Below are positions 43,457 through 52,232 of a stretch of DNA of 64,000 nt, one piece after another (position 1 is the first letter of the stretch; the number at the start of each line of letters is the position of its first letter). The position numbers and the translations under genes are program-made. This stretch comes from VAZQ01 sp036557665. Lineage in GTDB: Bacteria > Pseudomonadota > Alphaproteobacteria > Rhizobiales > Xanthobacteraceae. Under the pieces are notes generated by a model. That model had not been told where the DNA came from. It saw only the letters and a list, made by a program, of their open reading frames with translations, and did not search any database. The stretch is taken from contig DATBHG010000110.1 of assembly GCA_036557665.1 (NCBI GenBank), positions 49,831 to 113,830 on the forward strand, written 5' to 3'.

Positions 43457-43897
43457 TCAGATGCCGCTGGGCGGCATGCTGCCTTTCTCGCGCAGCGTCT
43501 GCTTCAATGCGCGCAGCTCGTTGAAACGCGCCGTCACGTCCCGCATGACCGCGGCCATCCCGACCATCCGGCCCCCCGCCTGCAGCGCCACCACGGTGAA
43601 TTCGACCGAGACGGTAGCCCCGTCCTTGCGCACAGCCGGGACTGAGAGCACATCGCTTTCCCCGTAGCGGCTCTTTCCGGTCTGCATCACCGCGCGGTAG
43701 CCGGCCCAATGGCGCTGGCGCAGCCGCTCGGGGATGATGAGATCGAGCGAGCGCCCAACCGCTTCGGACGCGGAGTAGCCGAAGATGCGTTCGGCTCCCG
43801 GGTTCCAGAAGGAGATGAGCCCTTCGTCGTCCGCGGCGACGATGGCGTCGGCGCGCGCGGACAGGACAGCTTCGGCGAGGAGTTCGAACGGGATCAC
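43457..43897 (-). CDS. Stand-alone PAS-domain protein
   Basis: 146-aa single PAS domain: ADAIVAADDEGLISFWNPGA, ERIFGYSASEAVGRSLDLII and a C-terminal strand pair (VRKDGATVSVEFTVVALQAG; GMAAVMRDVTARF), then a short coiled segment. There is no kinase, cyclase or HTH output domain. It starts with GTG preceded by GGAG. Short PAS proteins of this type are common in Hyphomicrobiales and presumably signal by protein contacts. The AhpD-like gene follows. Confidence 0.85.
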   Translation of the reverse strand: MIPFELLAEAVLSARADAIVAADDEGLISFWNPGAERIFGYSASEAVGRSLDLIIPERLRQRHWAGYRAVMQTGKSRYGESDVLSVPAVRKDGATVSVEFTVVALQAGGRMVGMAAVMRDVTARFNELRALKQTLREKGSMPPSGI

Positions 43898-44056
43898 GAC
43901 GTTGCTCCATCACAGCGCGAACGATGCGGCCCACCACCCGAGTTGATTGCACGGCGTTCGTCGGGTCCTCGACGCTGCAACGCGCCGCGCCGGGCAGCTT
44001 ATGTGTCACAGCTCCTTATCGGAACAAGGCTGCGAGCTGCCCGTTGCCTGCGGGTC

Positions 44057-44539
44057 ATGCGCACGGGGTATCCGCCGACCGAGCAGACTGGCGCGACCAT
44101 CGCAGTGTATCTTGCGGTGTGCATGCTCGTGCTCGGACTCGGCGTGCTCGGTTTTTACAATCTGTTTGCGCCGCGCCAGGTCTCCAATCCAGGATTGGCC
44201 GCTTATAAGCCGCCGCCGGCAACGGTCATACGGTATGCGGCTGCGGCGCGACACACTTATGCGCAGCCGACACCTTCCTCCAGTACCAGCGAGGAGCCGT
44301 CACGTGACGCTTTGGACGCAACGGCCGGTCGAGCCGCTCGGGTTGCGGATGCTCCAGTATCTGTCGCGCCAACACATCCCCCGCAGGTGAAAAGGCAGCC
44401 GGCCGCGCGACCCGCAAGAACCCGGACGGCGAAAGCGCGTCATGTTCCTGCCGCGCGAGCCGAGCGGAGCGCTTCGAGAGCTTGGCCTGCCTCACATACC
44501 GTTGCCGTTTTTTCCGGCGGCTATGCCGCGGTCCAATGA
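44057..44539 (+). CDS. Single-pass membrane protein with Ala/Pro/Arg-rich tail
   Basis: 160-aa protein with one transmembrane helix (IAVYLAVCMLVLGLGVLGFY, residues about 15-34) and a long low-complexity tail rich in Ala, Pro, Ser, Thr and Arg, with Tyr residues at the end (FSGGYAAVQ). Not recognised. The ATG at 44057 has only a weak purine tract (GCGGG). The opposite frames here are also open because of base composition, so confidence is limited. It could be a cell-envelope linker protein. Confidence 0.45.
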   Translation: MRTGYPPTEQTGATIAVYLAVCMLVLGLGVLGFYNLFAPRQVSNPGLAAYKPPPATVIRYAAAARHTYAQPTPSSSTSEEPSRDALDATAGRAARVADAPVSVAPTHPPQVKRQPAARPARTRTAKARHVPAARAERSASRAWPASHTVAVFSGGYAAVQ

Positions 44540-44705
44540 CCGCGTGTTGCGGCCGGGTACACGAGGCTTCTGATCTTGATCTTTGCTTCGACCGGGCTCG
44601 CCGTGCGTGCTATTGTCGGGCATGACGTCCCACGTGACCCGCGAATTGACTCCGCACTTCCTCCTCTTCCAATAAGCTCGTCTTGCGAAGGATGCGACGC
44701 CGCGC

Positions 44706-46094
44706 ATGACGGAGCTGAACCACCCAACAGGGATAACGTCGGTCCTGTGGTCGTCGTGTCTGGCGATGCTCGGGGTCGGGGTCAACAGCACAGCGATCAT
44801 GGCGGCGTTGCCGACCATGCGGACCGAGCTTGGCCTGAGCCCAGCCGGAGTGGAATGGGCGGTCAATGCCTATCTGGTCGTCTCCGCCGCCTGCATTGTG
44901 CTCGGCGGCCAAGCCGCCGATCGGCTTGGCGCCCGGCTCGCATCGATGGCCGGTTTAGTGTTGTTCGGCATTGCATCCTGCGTCATTGCCGCTGCCGATA
45001 CACAAGCCGTGCTGCTGGCTGGACGGGCCTTGCAAGGCTTTGGCGCGGCAATCGCCGTGCCCAGCACTCTGGCTGCGGTCGACACCAGCGCGGCGCCGAA
45101 GCGTAGGGCAGCAGCAACCGGCGCGTGGACCGGATTCCTGATGCTTGGTTTCAGCATCGGGCCGCTGCTCGGCGGCGCGCTTACTCACGTGACAAGCTGG
45201 CGCGTGATCTTCTGGCTCAATGTTGCGTTCATGTTGATCGCCATCGCCGGTCTCGCCTTCGCAGGCTCGGTGGCCGCTCGTCCTTACGCTGTGCAAGGCC
45301 GGCAAACGGATTGGATCGGCTTTACGCTGCTGGCCGCCTTCATGGTGTCACTGGTCTTCGGGCTGCATGAGCTGCCACATGCCGGAACAGCGCTGCTCCC
45401 CGTTCTCGGCCCCTTCGCACTGGCGGCGGCCGCCTTGTTTGTGCTGCTTCAAGCGGAGTCGCGTATCGAGGCACCGCTGCTCGATCTCGGCTTCTTTACG
45501 CGACGCGCGTTCGTCATGGGCCTGGCCATCGCTTCGCTGTCGATGTTCAGCATCATGAGCCTGCTACTCTACTTCAACCTGTATGCGCAGAGCGCCAAAG
45601 GCCTCGATTTCACCGCGCTGGACGCAGGTGCCTCGCTGCTGCCGCTGAGTGCGGCCCTGCTGGCGCTCGCACTTTCGGCCTCCGCCGTGGCGAGGCGGGT
45701 AGGGCTGCGCAATGCAATGACGGGAGGCATGACGCTGATAGCGATCGGCAGTGCGATCATTGGTGCGGCCGTCGCCGGTGGCGGAATGGCTATCCTGACG
45801 ATCGGGTTCTTAGTGATGGGCACCGGTCTGGCCGTGCCTTATGCCTTGGCACCGCGGCTCGCGCTCTCTGCGCTTTCGCCCTCCCAGGTGGGGCAGGGGT
45901 CGGGCATCGTCAACGCCTGCACCTTTCTAGGAGGCAGCGCCGGAGTTGCCGGCGGCGCTGCTGCCCATGTGCTGGGCGGATTTGGCGCCGTACTGGCCGT
46001 GATTGCGCTCGCAGGAATTATCGGCGCTGCCCTCACGTGGCGCATTTCAGAGACGGCGCATGTAGCGGCCTTTGTCAAAGAGGATGCCGCATGA
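44706..46094 (+). CDS. MFS transporter, DHA2-like
   Basis: 462-aa major facilitator with about 14 hydrophobic segments. The first loop has STAIMAALPTMRTELGLSPA (drug:H+ antiporter-2 motif 1 region), then GQAADRLGARLASMAGLVLF (motif A) and FGAAIAVPSTLAAVDT. The C-motif GFSIGPLLGGALTHVTSWRV typical of antiporters is present. It probably exports a drug, aromatic compound or sugar. It ends 44 bp before the APC permease start; both are on the plus strand. Confidence 0.86.
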   Translation: MTELNHPTGITSVLWSSCLAMLGVGVNSTAIMAALPTMRTELGLSPAGVEWAVNAYLVVSAACIVLGGQAADRLGARLASMAGLVLFGIASCVIAAADTQAVLLAGRALQGFGAAIAVPSTLAAVDTSAAPKRRAAATGAWTGFLMLGFSIGPLLGGALTHVTSWRVIFWLNVAFMLIAIAGLAFAGSVAARPYAVQGRQTDWIGFTLLAAFMVSLVFGLHELPHAGTALLPVLGPFALAAAALFVLLQAESRIEAPLLDLGFFTRRAFVMGLAIASLSMFSIMSLLLYFNLYAQSAKGLDFTALDAGASLLPLSAALLALALSASAVARRVGLRNAMTGGMTLIAIGSAIIGAAVAGGGMAILTIGFLVMGTGLAVPYALAPRLALSALSPSQVGQGSGIVNACTFLGGSAGVAGGAAAHVLGGFGAVLAVIALAGIIGAALTWRISETAHVAAFVKEDAA

Positions 46095-46137
46095 ACGCGC
46101 CCCGCGCCGGCCAGCGCGCGGCGCCTATATCCTCACT

Positions 46138-47649
46138 ATGACCTCTCACATGGCAAATCTCTGGGCGCGCAAGTCGATTGCAACTCTCAAGGCCGAGGCG
46201 GAGGAGCCTGAGACACAGGCCCTCACGACTCACGACGGCGTGCCTCTCAAGCGAACGTTGTCTGCCATGGACCTCGTTGCCCTGGGGATCGGCGCCATCA
46301 TCGGCGCCGGGATTTTTGTGCTCACAGGACATGCGGCTGCGGCGAATGCCGGTCCAGCCATTACGGTATCCTTCGTCTTGGCCGGCGTCGTCTGTGCGTT
46401 CGCGGGCCTGTGCTATGCCGAGATGGCTTCGACTGTTCCCGTTGCAGGTAGCGCCTACACCTACGCTTATGCCACCCTGGGCGAGCTCGTGGCCTGGGTG
46501 ATCGGCTGGGACCTGATCCTGGAATATGCGCTCGGCGCAACGACGGTCGCGATCGGCTGGTCGGGATATGTCGTGAGCCTGCTGAAGGATCTCGGAATGG
46601 CGCTTCCCAGCGAATACGCGGGGTCGCCATTCGTCTACGACGCGGCAACCCGAGCCTGGCGCGCGACCGGTGCCGTGATCAATACGCCGGCCATGGCCGT
46701 GATCGCTGTCATTACCGCACTGCTGATCATCGGCATTCATGAGTCTGCGCGGGTGAATGCCGTCATTGTGCTCATCAAGCTGGCGATCATCCTGATCTTC
46801 GTCGCCGCCGGAGTGTGGTTCGTCAGCACTGACAATTGGGTCACGGCAAGCAATCCGACAGGTGCGTTCATTCCGCCCGCGACGGGGCAGGGCCAGTATG
46901 GCTGGAGCGGCATCCTGCGCGGCGCCGCGGTCGTATTTTTCGCTTACATCGGTTTCGATGCGGTCTCCACCGCTGCGCAGGAGGCCAAGACCCCGCGACG
47001 CGACATGCCCATCGGCATTCTCGGCTCGCTCGCCATCTGCACCATTCTGTATGTTGCGGTGGCCTTCGTGCTAACTGGCATTGTTCCTTATGACGAGCTC
47101 AACGTCCCCGATCCGATCGCCGTCGGCATCGACTCGATAGGCATCGGCTGGCTTGCGCCGATCGTCAAGCTCGGAGCGATCCTGGGGCTCACTTCCGTCA
47201 TTCTCGTTTTGCTGCTGGCACAGCCGCGCGTGTTCTACTCGATGGCGCGAGACGGCTTGCTGCCCGCGATCGCGGCGCGCGTGCATCCGCGATTTCGAAC
47301 CCCGTACGTCACCACCTCGGCGACAGGCATCGTGGTCATGATGCTGGCCGGACTCCTTCCGATCGGCCTCGTCGGCGAGCTGGTCAGCATCGGCACGCTG
47401 TTTGCCTTCGCGATCGTCTGCGCCGGAGTGCTGGCTCTGCGGATAGCACAGCCGAGCCTCGTTCGGCCGTTCGAGACACCCGGCATCTATCTCGTGGCTC
47501 CGGCCGGGACTGCTTCGGCTCTCTTTCTTATGTTTGGGTTGCCGCTGGACACCTGGATCCGTTTCGCAGTCTGGCTGGCGATCGGGCTGTGCATCTACTT
47601 TTCATACGGGGCCAGGCACAGCCGGCTGAGAGCTGTCACCGCCGCCTGA
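46138..47649 (+). CDS. APC-superfamily amino acid permease (CAT-like)
   Basis: 503-aa transporter with about 12 membrane segments. Residues 45 onward have LKRTLSAMDLVALGIGAIIG and AGIFVLTGHAAAANAGPAI, the conserved APC substrate-binding helix 1 (GxG-I). Sequence resembles cationic amino acid transporter (CAT/YfnA) proteins, including AYIGFDAVSTAAQEAKTPRR. The ATG at 46138 is used; an upstream in-frame ATG at 46072 lies within the MFS gene. The end overlaps 14 bp with the convergent CPCC gene. Substrate: an amino acid or amine. Confidence 0.87.
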   Translation: MTSHMANLWARKSIATLKAEAEEPETQALTTHDGVPLKRTLSAMDLVALGIGAIIGAGIFVLTGHAAAANAGPAITVSFVLAGVVCAFAGLCYAEMASTVPVAGSAYTYAYATLGELVAWVIGWDLILEYALGATTVAIGWSGYVVSLLKDLGMALPSEYAGSPFVYDAATRAWRATGAVINTPAMAVIAVITALLIIGIHESARVNAVIVLIKLAIILIFVAAGVWFVSTDNWVTASNPTGAFIPPATGQGQYGWSGILRGAAVVFFAYIGFDAVSTAAQEAKTPRRDMPIGILGSLAICTILYVAVAFVLTGIVPYDELNVPDPIAVGIDSIGIGWLAPIVKLGAILGLTSVILVLLLAQPRVFYSMARDGLLPAIAARVHPRFRTPYVTTSATGIVVMMLAGLLPIGLVGELVSIGTLFAFAIVCAGVLALRIAQPSLVRPFETPGIYLVAPAGTASALFLMFGLPLDTWIRFAVWLAIGLCIYFSYGARHSRLRAVTAA

Positions 47650-47890
47650 GCTTTACGGTATAGGACATTGCTCCGGCCCCGCAGCAGGGGCAGCTCATTG
47701 CCAGAAGCAGGGTCTGCTTCTGCTCCTCCTCGAGATCCGTTCGATCGAGCATGCGTCGCGTCTGCTGCTCGAACAGCTTGTGCAGGGAAAGCGTGCCGCC
47801 GGTGGTTTGGCCGCCCTGCGCCTTCGCAGCCGCCCTGCTCGAATGGGTGCGACGGCCCGGCCCGGGCTTTTGTTGCCTCGCCTTGCGCAT
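47636..47890 (-). CDS. 84-aa CPCC-motif mini-protein
   Basis: 84-aa basic protein: an Arg/Lys-rich N-terminus (MRKARQQKPGPGRRTHSSRA), a helical middle (LHKLFEQQTRRMLDRTDLEE) and CPCCGAGAMSYTVKLRRR at the end. The CPCC pair could be a structural zinc site with another ligand, or a redox site. Its ATG overlaps the stop of the TPR gene (TGATG), so it is translationally coupled to it. It overlaps the convergent APC gene by 14 bp. Function unknown. Confidence 0.65.
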   Translation of the reverse strand: MRKARQQKPGPGRRTHSSRAAAKAQGGQTTGGTLSLHKLFEQQTRRMLDRTDLEEEQKQTLLLAMSCPCCGAGAMSYTVKLRRR

Positions 47891-49239
47891 CAGTGCAAAA
47901 ACTGCCGCGCCGCCTCGGCATACCCGATCCGAGCCTCCGGCGGCCTCGGGTGTTTGGCCGCAACGCGAGCGAGCAACGCACGGACATCATCGCCGCGGTT
48001 GGCCCGCACCGCCGAATCAAGCAGGAGCTGCTCCAGCACATCCTGCTGTGCGTGACTGCCGCCGAGCCGGTGCATGTCGTCGAGCACCGGCTTCATCGTC
48101 TCCACGGCACGGTCGTAGTCCCCCCGCCGGTGCGCCAGCACCGCCTCGCAGACCGGCAAGGCGACGCTGCAGATGACCCGCGCGACCACTCCGCTGCCGT
48201 TACCAGCGGCGCGCATCTCCTCCAGCATGCGTTGCGCCGCCGCGTCGCGCCGCGTTGCGGCGAGCGCCATCATCCAATGCGGCTGCGTGAATGCCGAGAG
48301 AAAATCGCCGATTCGCTGCTCGGCCTTGTCTGCGATCTCGATCCAGCGATCCCCAACGTCGATCCCGTGCCGCTCGAGCCGAAACAGCATCGAGGCCGCA
48401 TTTTGCACATCGATGTAGAGGTCCGGCAGCTTCTGAGTGAGTGGCGAGCCCAGATTGCGAAAGCGCCGGTCGTAAAGCTCGAGGACCGCGTCGATCTCGC
48501 GCCGCTCCAGATGGAACATGGCGCGATGCCACCACAAGTGGTGGATCAGGTTGTTGCCGCCGGCAAAGTATCGCTCGTGCCTGTCGAGGAGAGCAATGCC
48601 TTCGCCCAGGCGGCCTTGCATCTCCATCACGTGAGCGACAGCATGGATGGCCCAGAAGTCCGCGGGGTCGATCTCCAGAGCCTCCCATCCCCAAGGCTCC
48701 GCCACCGCATAGTTGCCGCACTCCTCGTTGGCGAAGGCGCGGCAGGAGAGGATGGTGCCATAGCCGGGCATGGTCCGATCCCATCTCGGCAAGACCTGCT
48801 CGACGGAAGCACGCATGGCCTCGGGCCGACCCAGCCAGAAATTATTGAAATGCGCGAGGCGAAAGGCGAGCAGATCCATCGGATGCTCGGCGGCGATATC
48901 GGCCCAGATGACCAGGCTTCGCTCGACGTCGCCGGCAATCCACGCATCCAGCGCGTCCACGTGGGCGCGCTCGCGTCGGGAGGCGTTCACGCTCTTGGCG
49001 CGCGCGATGCGGGCGGCTTCGGCGGCGACCGGGACGTTGGCCAGCTTGTAGGAGAGCATGGCGAAATAGCCTGCCAGGCAATACGCCAGACCGAGCTCGG
49101 GATCCGCAGCAAGGGTTTGGGCGAGATGCTCCGCGGCATCAGAGCGGTATTTCAGATAGGCGGAAAGCGTGCGATCAAAGCCGGCAGCACCTTCCGGCGA
49201 GGACGTGGAAATGATCAGGCCGTGCTGGTCGAACCTCAA
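47890..49239 (-). CDS. TPR protein, TTC38-like
   Basis: 449-aa helical-repeat protein resembling the tetratricopeptide repeat protein 38 family, found from bacteria to animals and of unknown function. It starts MRFDQHGLIISTSSPEGAAG and includes the family landmarks RERAHVDALDAWIAGDVERS and ALEIDPADFWAIHAVAHVME. The initiation codon is TTG, which overlaps the rpsU stop (TTGA). Homologues begin at the same point, so the TTG is credible and translation is probably coupled to rpsU. The CPCC gene follows with another stop-start overlap. Confidence 0.82.
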   Translation of the reverse strand: MRFDQHGLIISTSSPEGAAGFDRTLSAYLKYRSDAAEHLAQTLAADPELGLAYCLAGYFAMLSYKLANVPVAAEAARIARAKSVNASRRERAHVDALDAWIAGDVERSLVIWADIAAEHPMDLLAFRLAHFNNFWLGRPEAMRASVEQVLPRWDRTMPGYGTILSCRAFANEECGNYAVAEPWGWEALEIDPADFWAIHAVAHVMEMQGRLGEGIALLDRHERYFAGGNNLIHHLWWHRAMFHLERREIDAVLELYDRRFRNLGSPLTQKLPDLYIDVQNAASMLFRLERHGIDVGDRWIEIADKAEQRIGDFLSAFTQPHWMMALAATRRDAAAQRMLEEMRAAGNGSGVVARVICSVALPVCEAVLAHRRGDYDRAVETMKPVLDDMHRLGGSHAQQDVLEQLLLDSAVRANRGDDVRALLARVAAKHPRPPEARIGYAEAARQFLH

Positions 49240-49514
49240 AACGCCGGGCGGCGCGGAGGCCGCGCCGGGCCGGAGCCCGGCGTGCCGGGCGCAGGCCGAG
49301 GTTTCATCGGCAGGAGGCCCTCGCGCTGGAGGCGCTTGCGGGCGAGCTTGCGCGCCCGGCGGATCGCCTCCGCCTTCTCCCGTGCTTTGCGCTCTGAGGG
49401 TTTTTCGTAGTGTCCGCGGAGCTTCATCTCGCGGAAGATCCCCTCGCGCTGCATCTTCTTCTTGAGCGCCTTGAGGGCCTGATCGACATTGTTGTCACGG
49501 ACGAGAACCTGCAC
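49236..49514 (-). CDS. rpsU: 30S ribosomal protein S21
   Basis: 92-aa S21, starting VQVLVRDNNVDQALKALKKK and continuing MQREGIFREMKLRGHYEKPS; the tail RPAPGTPGSGPARPPRRPAF is the long Pro/Arg-rich extension seen in many alphaproteobacteria. The start is GTG (49514) with AAGGA 8 nt upstream; the longer open frame is not S21-like. It lies 159 bp downstream of purK. Its stop overlaps the TTG of the TPR gene. The purK-rpsU order is common in Hyphomicrobiales. Confidence 0.95.
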   Translation of the reverse strand: MQVLVRDNNVDQALKALKKKMQREGIFREMKLRGHYEKPSERKAREKAEAIRRARKLARKRLQREGLLPMKPRPAPGTPGSGPARPPRRPAF

Positions 49515-49673
49515 GCGTCGTTCCTTCTGCTTTGGTCCTGTGCTCCTGGATGATCCGGGAATGCATCGAAGCCCGCCGACCTGCGCCGAAGCGGGGTCGT
49601 GCGGGCCCTCTGTTGTGTGAGCATGTAGCAGAATCAGGCTTGAGAGTCCATTCCATCGCATCACGCCATTGCA

Positions 49674-50765
49674 TCACGTGGCGGGCGGCTGCGGCTCGTG
49701 CATGACGCGGGTGACGTGCCCCATTTTGCGGCCGGGACGCGCCGCACCTTTGCCGTAGAGATGAACGCTCACGCCGGGCTGCGGCAGCCACGTCGCATAG
49801 CCGTCGATCTCGCCGCCGATGAGGTTGATCATCTCGATGCGGCCGTGGCGGAGCGGCTTGGCCAACGGCCAGCCGACGATAGCGCGCACGTGCTGCTCGA
49901 ATTGCGACACGCTCGCGCCGTCGATCGTCCAGTGTCCGGAATTGTGCACGCGCGGGGCGATCTCGTTGACGAGAAGCCGGTGCTGCCGGCCATCCGCCAG
50001 AACGAACATCTCCACTGCCAGCACGCCGACATAGCCGAACCCTGCCGCGATGCTCTCGGCAATCCATTTTGCCTCGGCTCTCACCGTTTCCGGAACATCG
50101 GCCGGAACGCGTGACGTCTTGAGGATGTGATCGCGATGCTCGTTCTCGATGAGCTCGAAGCACTCGACCCGGCCGTCGCGGCTGCGCGCGGCGACGATCG
50201 ACACCTCGCGCTCGAACGGGACGAAAGCTTCCAGGACGGCCGGCTGCTCGCCGATGGCGTGCCATGCGGTCCCCGGATCCGTGTCGTTGCCGATGCTGAC
50301 CTGGCCCTTGCCGTCGTAGCCGAAACGCCGCGTCTTCAGGATGGCCGGCCGCCCCGTCTCCTCCAACGCACGAACGAGACTTTCAGGCGAGGACACATCG
50401 GCGAACCAGGCGGTAGGGATGCCGAGCGAGCGGACAAAATTCTTCTCGCTCAGCCGATCCTGGGTGGTTGCCAGGATTCCGGGGTCCGGGAGCACCGGCC
50501 TGCGAGCGGACAGAAATGTGGCGGTCTGCGCCGGCACGTTCTCGAACTCATAGGTGATCACTTCGACATCGTTGGCAAACCTGTCGAGTGCCTCGACATC
50601 ACCGTAGTCGGCGCGGGTAACACGATGGACCACGTCGAAAGCGCATGAATTCGGGCTCGGCGCGAGCACGTGGCATTTGAAGCCGAGCCGGGCGGCGGCA
50701 AGGGCGAGCATGCGGCCAAGCTGCCCGCCGCCGAGAATGCCGATGGTCGAATCCGGCTTCAGCAT
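49674..50765 (-). CDS. purK: N5-carboxyaminoimidazole ribonucleotide synthase
   Basis: 363-aa ATP-grasp enzyme: AIR + HCO3- + ATP gives N5-CAIR in purine synthesis. TIGILGGGQLGRMLALAAAR at the N-terminus, ATP-grasp segments KTRRFGYDGKGQVSIG and EAFVPFEREVSIVAARS, EMFVLADGRQHRLLVNEIAP and RVHNSGHWTIDGASVSQFEQ are all PurK hallmarks. In most relatives purE precedes purK closely, often with overlapping codons; here the sequence upstream is instead a repeat-bearing region and a truncated hyuA. rpsU follows. Confidence 0.95.
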   Translation of the reverse strand: MLKPDSTIGILGGGQLGRMLALAAARLGFKCHVLAPSPNSCAFDVVHRVTRADYGDVEALDRFANDVEVITYEFENVPAQTATFLSARRPVLPDPGILATTQDRLSEKNFVRSLGIPTAWFADVSSPESLVRALEETGRPAILKTRRFGYDGKGQVSIGNDTDPGTAWHAIGEQPAVLEAFVPFEREVSIVAARSRDGRVECFELIENEHRDHILKTSRVPADVPETVRAEAKWIAESIAAGFGYVGVLAVEMFVLADGRQHRLLVNEIAPRVHNSGHWTIDGASVSQFEQHVRAIVGWPLAKPLRHGRIEMINLIGGEIDGYATWLPQPGVSVHLYGKGAARPGRKMGHVTRVMHEPQPPAT

Positions 50766-50783
50766 GTGCCGTATCTATACCTC

Positions 50784-50907
50784 CCCCTGAAAGGGCAGGG
50801 GTTCAGCGTATCGGCCCTCGTCTCTGCCCATCATCGGGGCCGTGGCTTGACTCCTGCCCAGCTCGCCCCGACCAAGTCGATGGGTCGCCGATCTCTCCCT
50901 TCAGGGG
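50784..50907. repeat. Palindromic element in hyuA-purK gap
   Basis: CCCCTGAAAGGG (50784-50795) and TCCCTTCAGGGG (50896-50907) are inverted arms about 100 bp apart. The right arm supplies the last codons of the hyuA stump. This CCCCTGAAGGG-type element resembles the stretch that encodes SPLKGE in the gntR N-terminus (near 4015-4030) and probably belongs to a dispersed repeat family. Confidence 0.55.
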
Positions 50908-51187
50908 CAGGCATCGTTTCGCCGAGCAGCGCGGTGCGCGCGCCTTTGCGCTCAAGGATCGTATTGATCGCGACCGTGGAGCCGTGCACGAAAAGCTCGG
51001 CGCAAGCGTAGCCAACGCCGGCCTTGGCGACGCCCTCGGCAATGCCGCCGGCGAGATGATCCGGTGTCGAGAGGACCTTGCCGAAGGCAAGCCTGCCGCT
51101 GCGGTCGTCGAACACCGCCACATCGGTGAACGTGCCGCCGATGTCTGCCGCCAGGCGCAGACAGGACGCGCGCCGTCGCCGTTGCAT
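50831..51187 (-). pseudogene. Truncated hydantoinase/oxoprolinase A (hyuA) N-terminus
   Basis: 118-aa frame matching only the N-terminus of HyuA-type ATP-dependent hydantoinase subunits (normally about 680 aa). LAADIGGTFTDVAVFDDRSG, LAFGKVLSTPDHLAGGIAEG and LFVHGSTVAINTILERKGAR are clear; similarity stops after ARTALL, and the remaining codons read through a palindromic element. The ATG overlaps the stop of the upstream receptor gene (TGATG), so it was once the next gene in that operon. It probably makes no functional enzyme; a hyuB partner is absent. Confidence 0.8.
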
Positions 51188-52026
51188 CAGCTGCAGGCGA
51201 GGGCGTGCTCCTTCGGGTCGTAGCCCGGCATGCCCGGAACGCCGAAACCCGGAAAAATCCGCACCGCTGCCGACGTGGGCGCGGGTGCGATCCCGAACCA
51301 TTTCTCGTGCAGCTTGGCGATGGTGCCGTCCTTCTTCATGCACTCGATCGCAATCTCGATCTTGTCGCGCAGCGCCACGTTGTCCTTGCGGACCGGAACG
51401 GCAAAGACCAGGCCGGTCGACTGGACCAGGGAGAGCTTGAGCGCGGGATTGTTCTTTACCGCCCAGGCCGCCGCCGTGTTGCCGAGCAGGATGGTGTAGG
51501 CGCGCGCCGATATCACCGCCTGTACCGCGTCTGTCGTGGTCCCGTAGGACTCGACCGTCCATCCCATCTTGTCGGCGCGATCGCGGGCCCATTGATCGTA
51601 GATGGCGCCTTTGTTGACCGATATGGTCTTGCCCTTGAGGTCTTCCAGCGACTTGATGTCGGGGGTCTCTTTCTTCACGACGAATTGGTAGTCCGTGTCG
51701 ACGTAGCCCTCGGTGAACAGCATGTTCTCCGCTCGCTCCTTGGTCACGGTCATGGCCGCGGCGAGAAAGTCGTAGGTCCCTGCCTGCAGCGCCGGGACCA
51801 GCCCCGAGAACTGCCCGACATCGAGCTGGAGCTTGCGCCCAAGTCTCCTGGCGATCTCATTGACGAGGTCCACGTTGAAGCCCTCGACGCCGCCGCTGAG
51901 AGTAGGCATCGCGTGGGGGGCGAAGGTGCCGTCGATGCCGCTATGCAGCGGCGGCTCCTGCGCGGATGCGTAGGGCGCCGCGCTCAAAGCAACGGCGATT
52001 GCAGCAAGCAGAATCCGAAGCCTCAT
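51187..52026 (-). CDS. Polar amino acid-type ABC receptor
   Basis: 279-aa type II periplasmic binding protein. The ATG at 52026 follows GGAG and starts a signal peptide (RLRILLAAIAVALSAAPYAS, cleavage near ASAQEP). Mature motifs: GVEGFNVDLVNEIARRLGRK, AALQAGTYDFLAAAMTVTKE-type (PALQAGTYDFLAAAM), IKSLEDLKGKTISVNKGA. No permease or ATPase gene is next to it; the LLM enzyme and hydantoinase upstream suggest a hydantoin, dihydropyrimidine or N-carbamoyl substrate. The hyuA stump is directly coupled downstream. Confidence 0.88.
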   Translation of the reverse strand: MRLRILLAAIAVALSAAPYASAQEPPLHSGIDGTFAPHAMPTLSGGVEGFNVDLVNEIARRLGRKLQLDVGQFSGLVPALQAGTYDFLAAAMTVTKERAENMLFTEGYVDTDYQFVVKKETPDIKSLEDLKGKTISVNKGAIYDQWARDRADKMGWTVESYGTTTDAVQAVISARAYTILLGNTAAAWAVKNNPALKLSLVQSTGLVFAVPVRKDNVALRDKIEIAIECMKKDGTIAKLHEKWFGIAPAPTSAAVRIFPGFGVPGMPGYDPKEHALACS

Positions 52027-52232
52027 CTGGCTCTCCGTGGTAGGGCGGGCAAAGACGTCGCGTCTCATGCGTTTCCCGCAATTTCATTATCAGAGGTGCG
52101 AGTGCCGTGCCCACGCGGCTCGGGCTCCGCACCGTTTGCGCGTGGGCAAGCTCGCTCGCAGTCGCAGCGGATCATTTACACCAGCGCAGGCGATTTTGCC
52201 CACCCTGCGGGCCCACGGCATCGGACAGCGTG

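Noticed and set aside
47668..49410. 580-codon plus-strand frame antisense to the TPR gene
   Set aside because: Composition-driven shadow; the minus strand has a TTC38-like protein with coupled neighbours.
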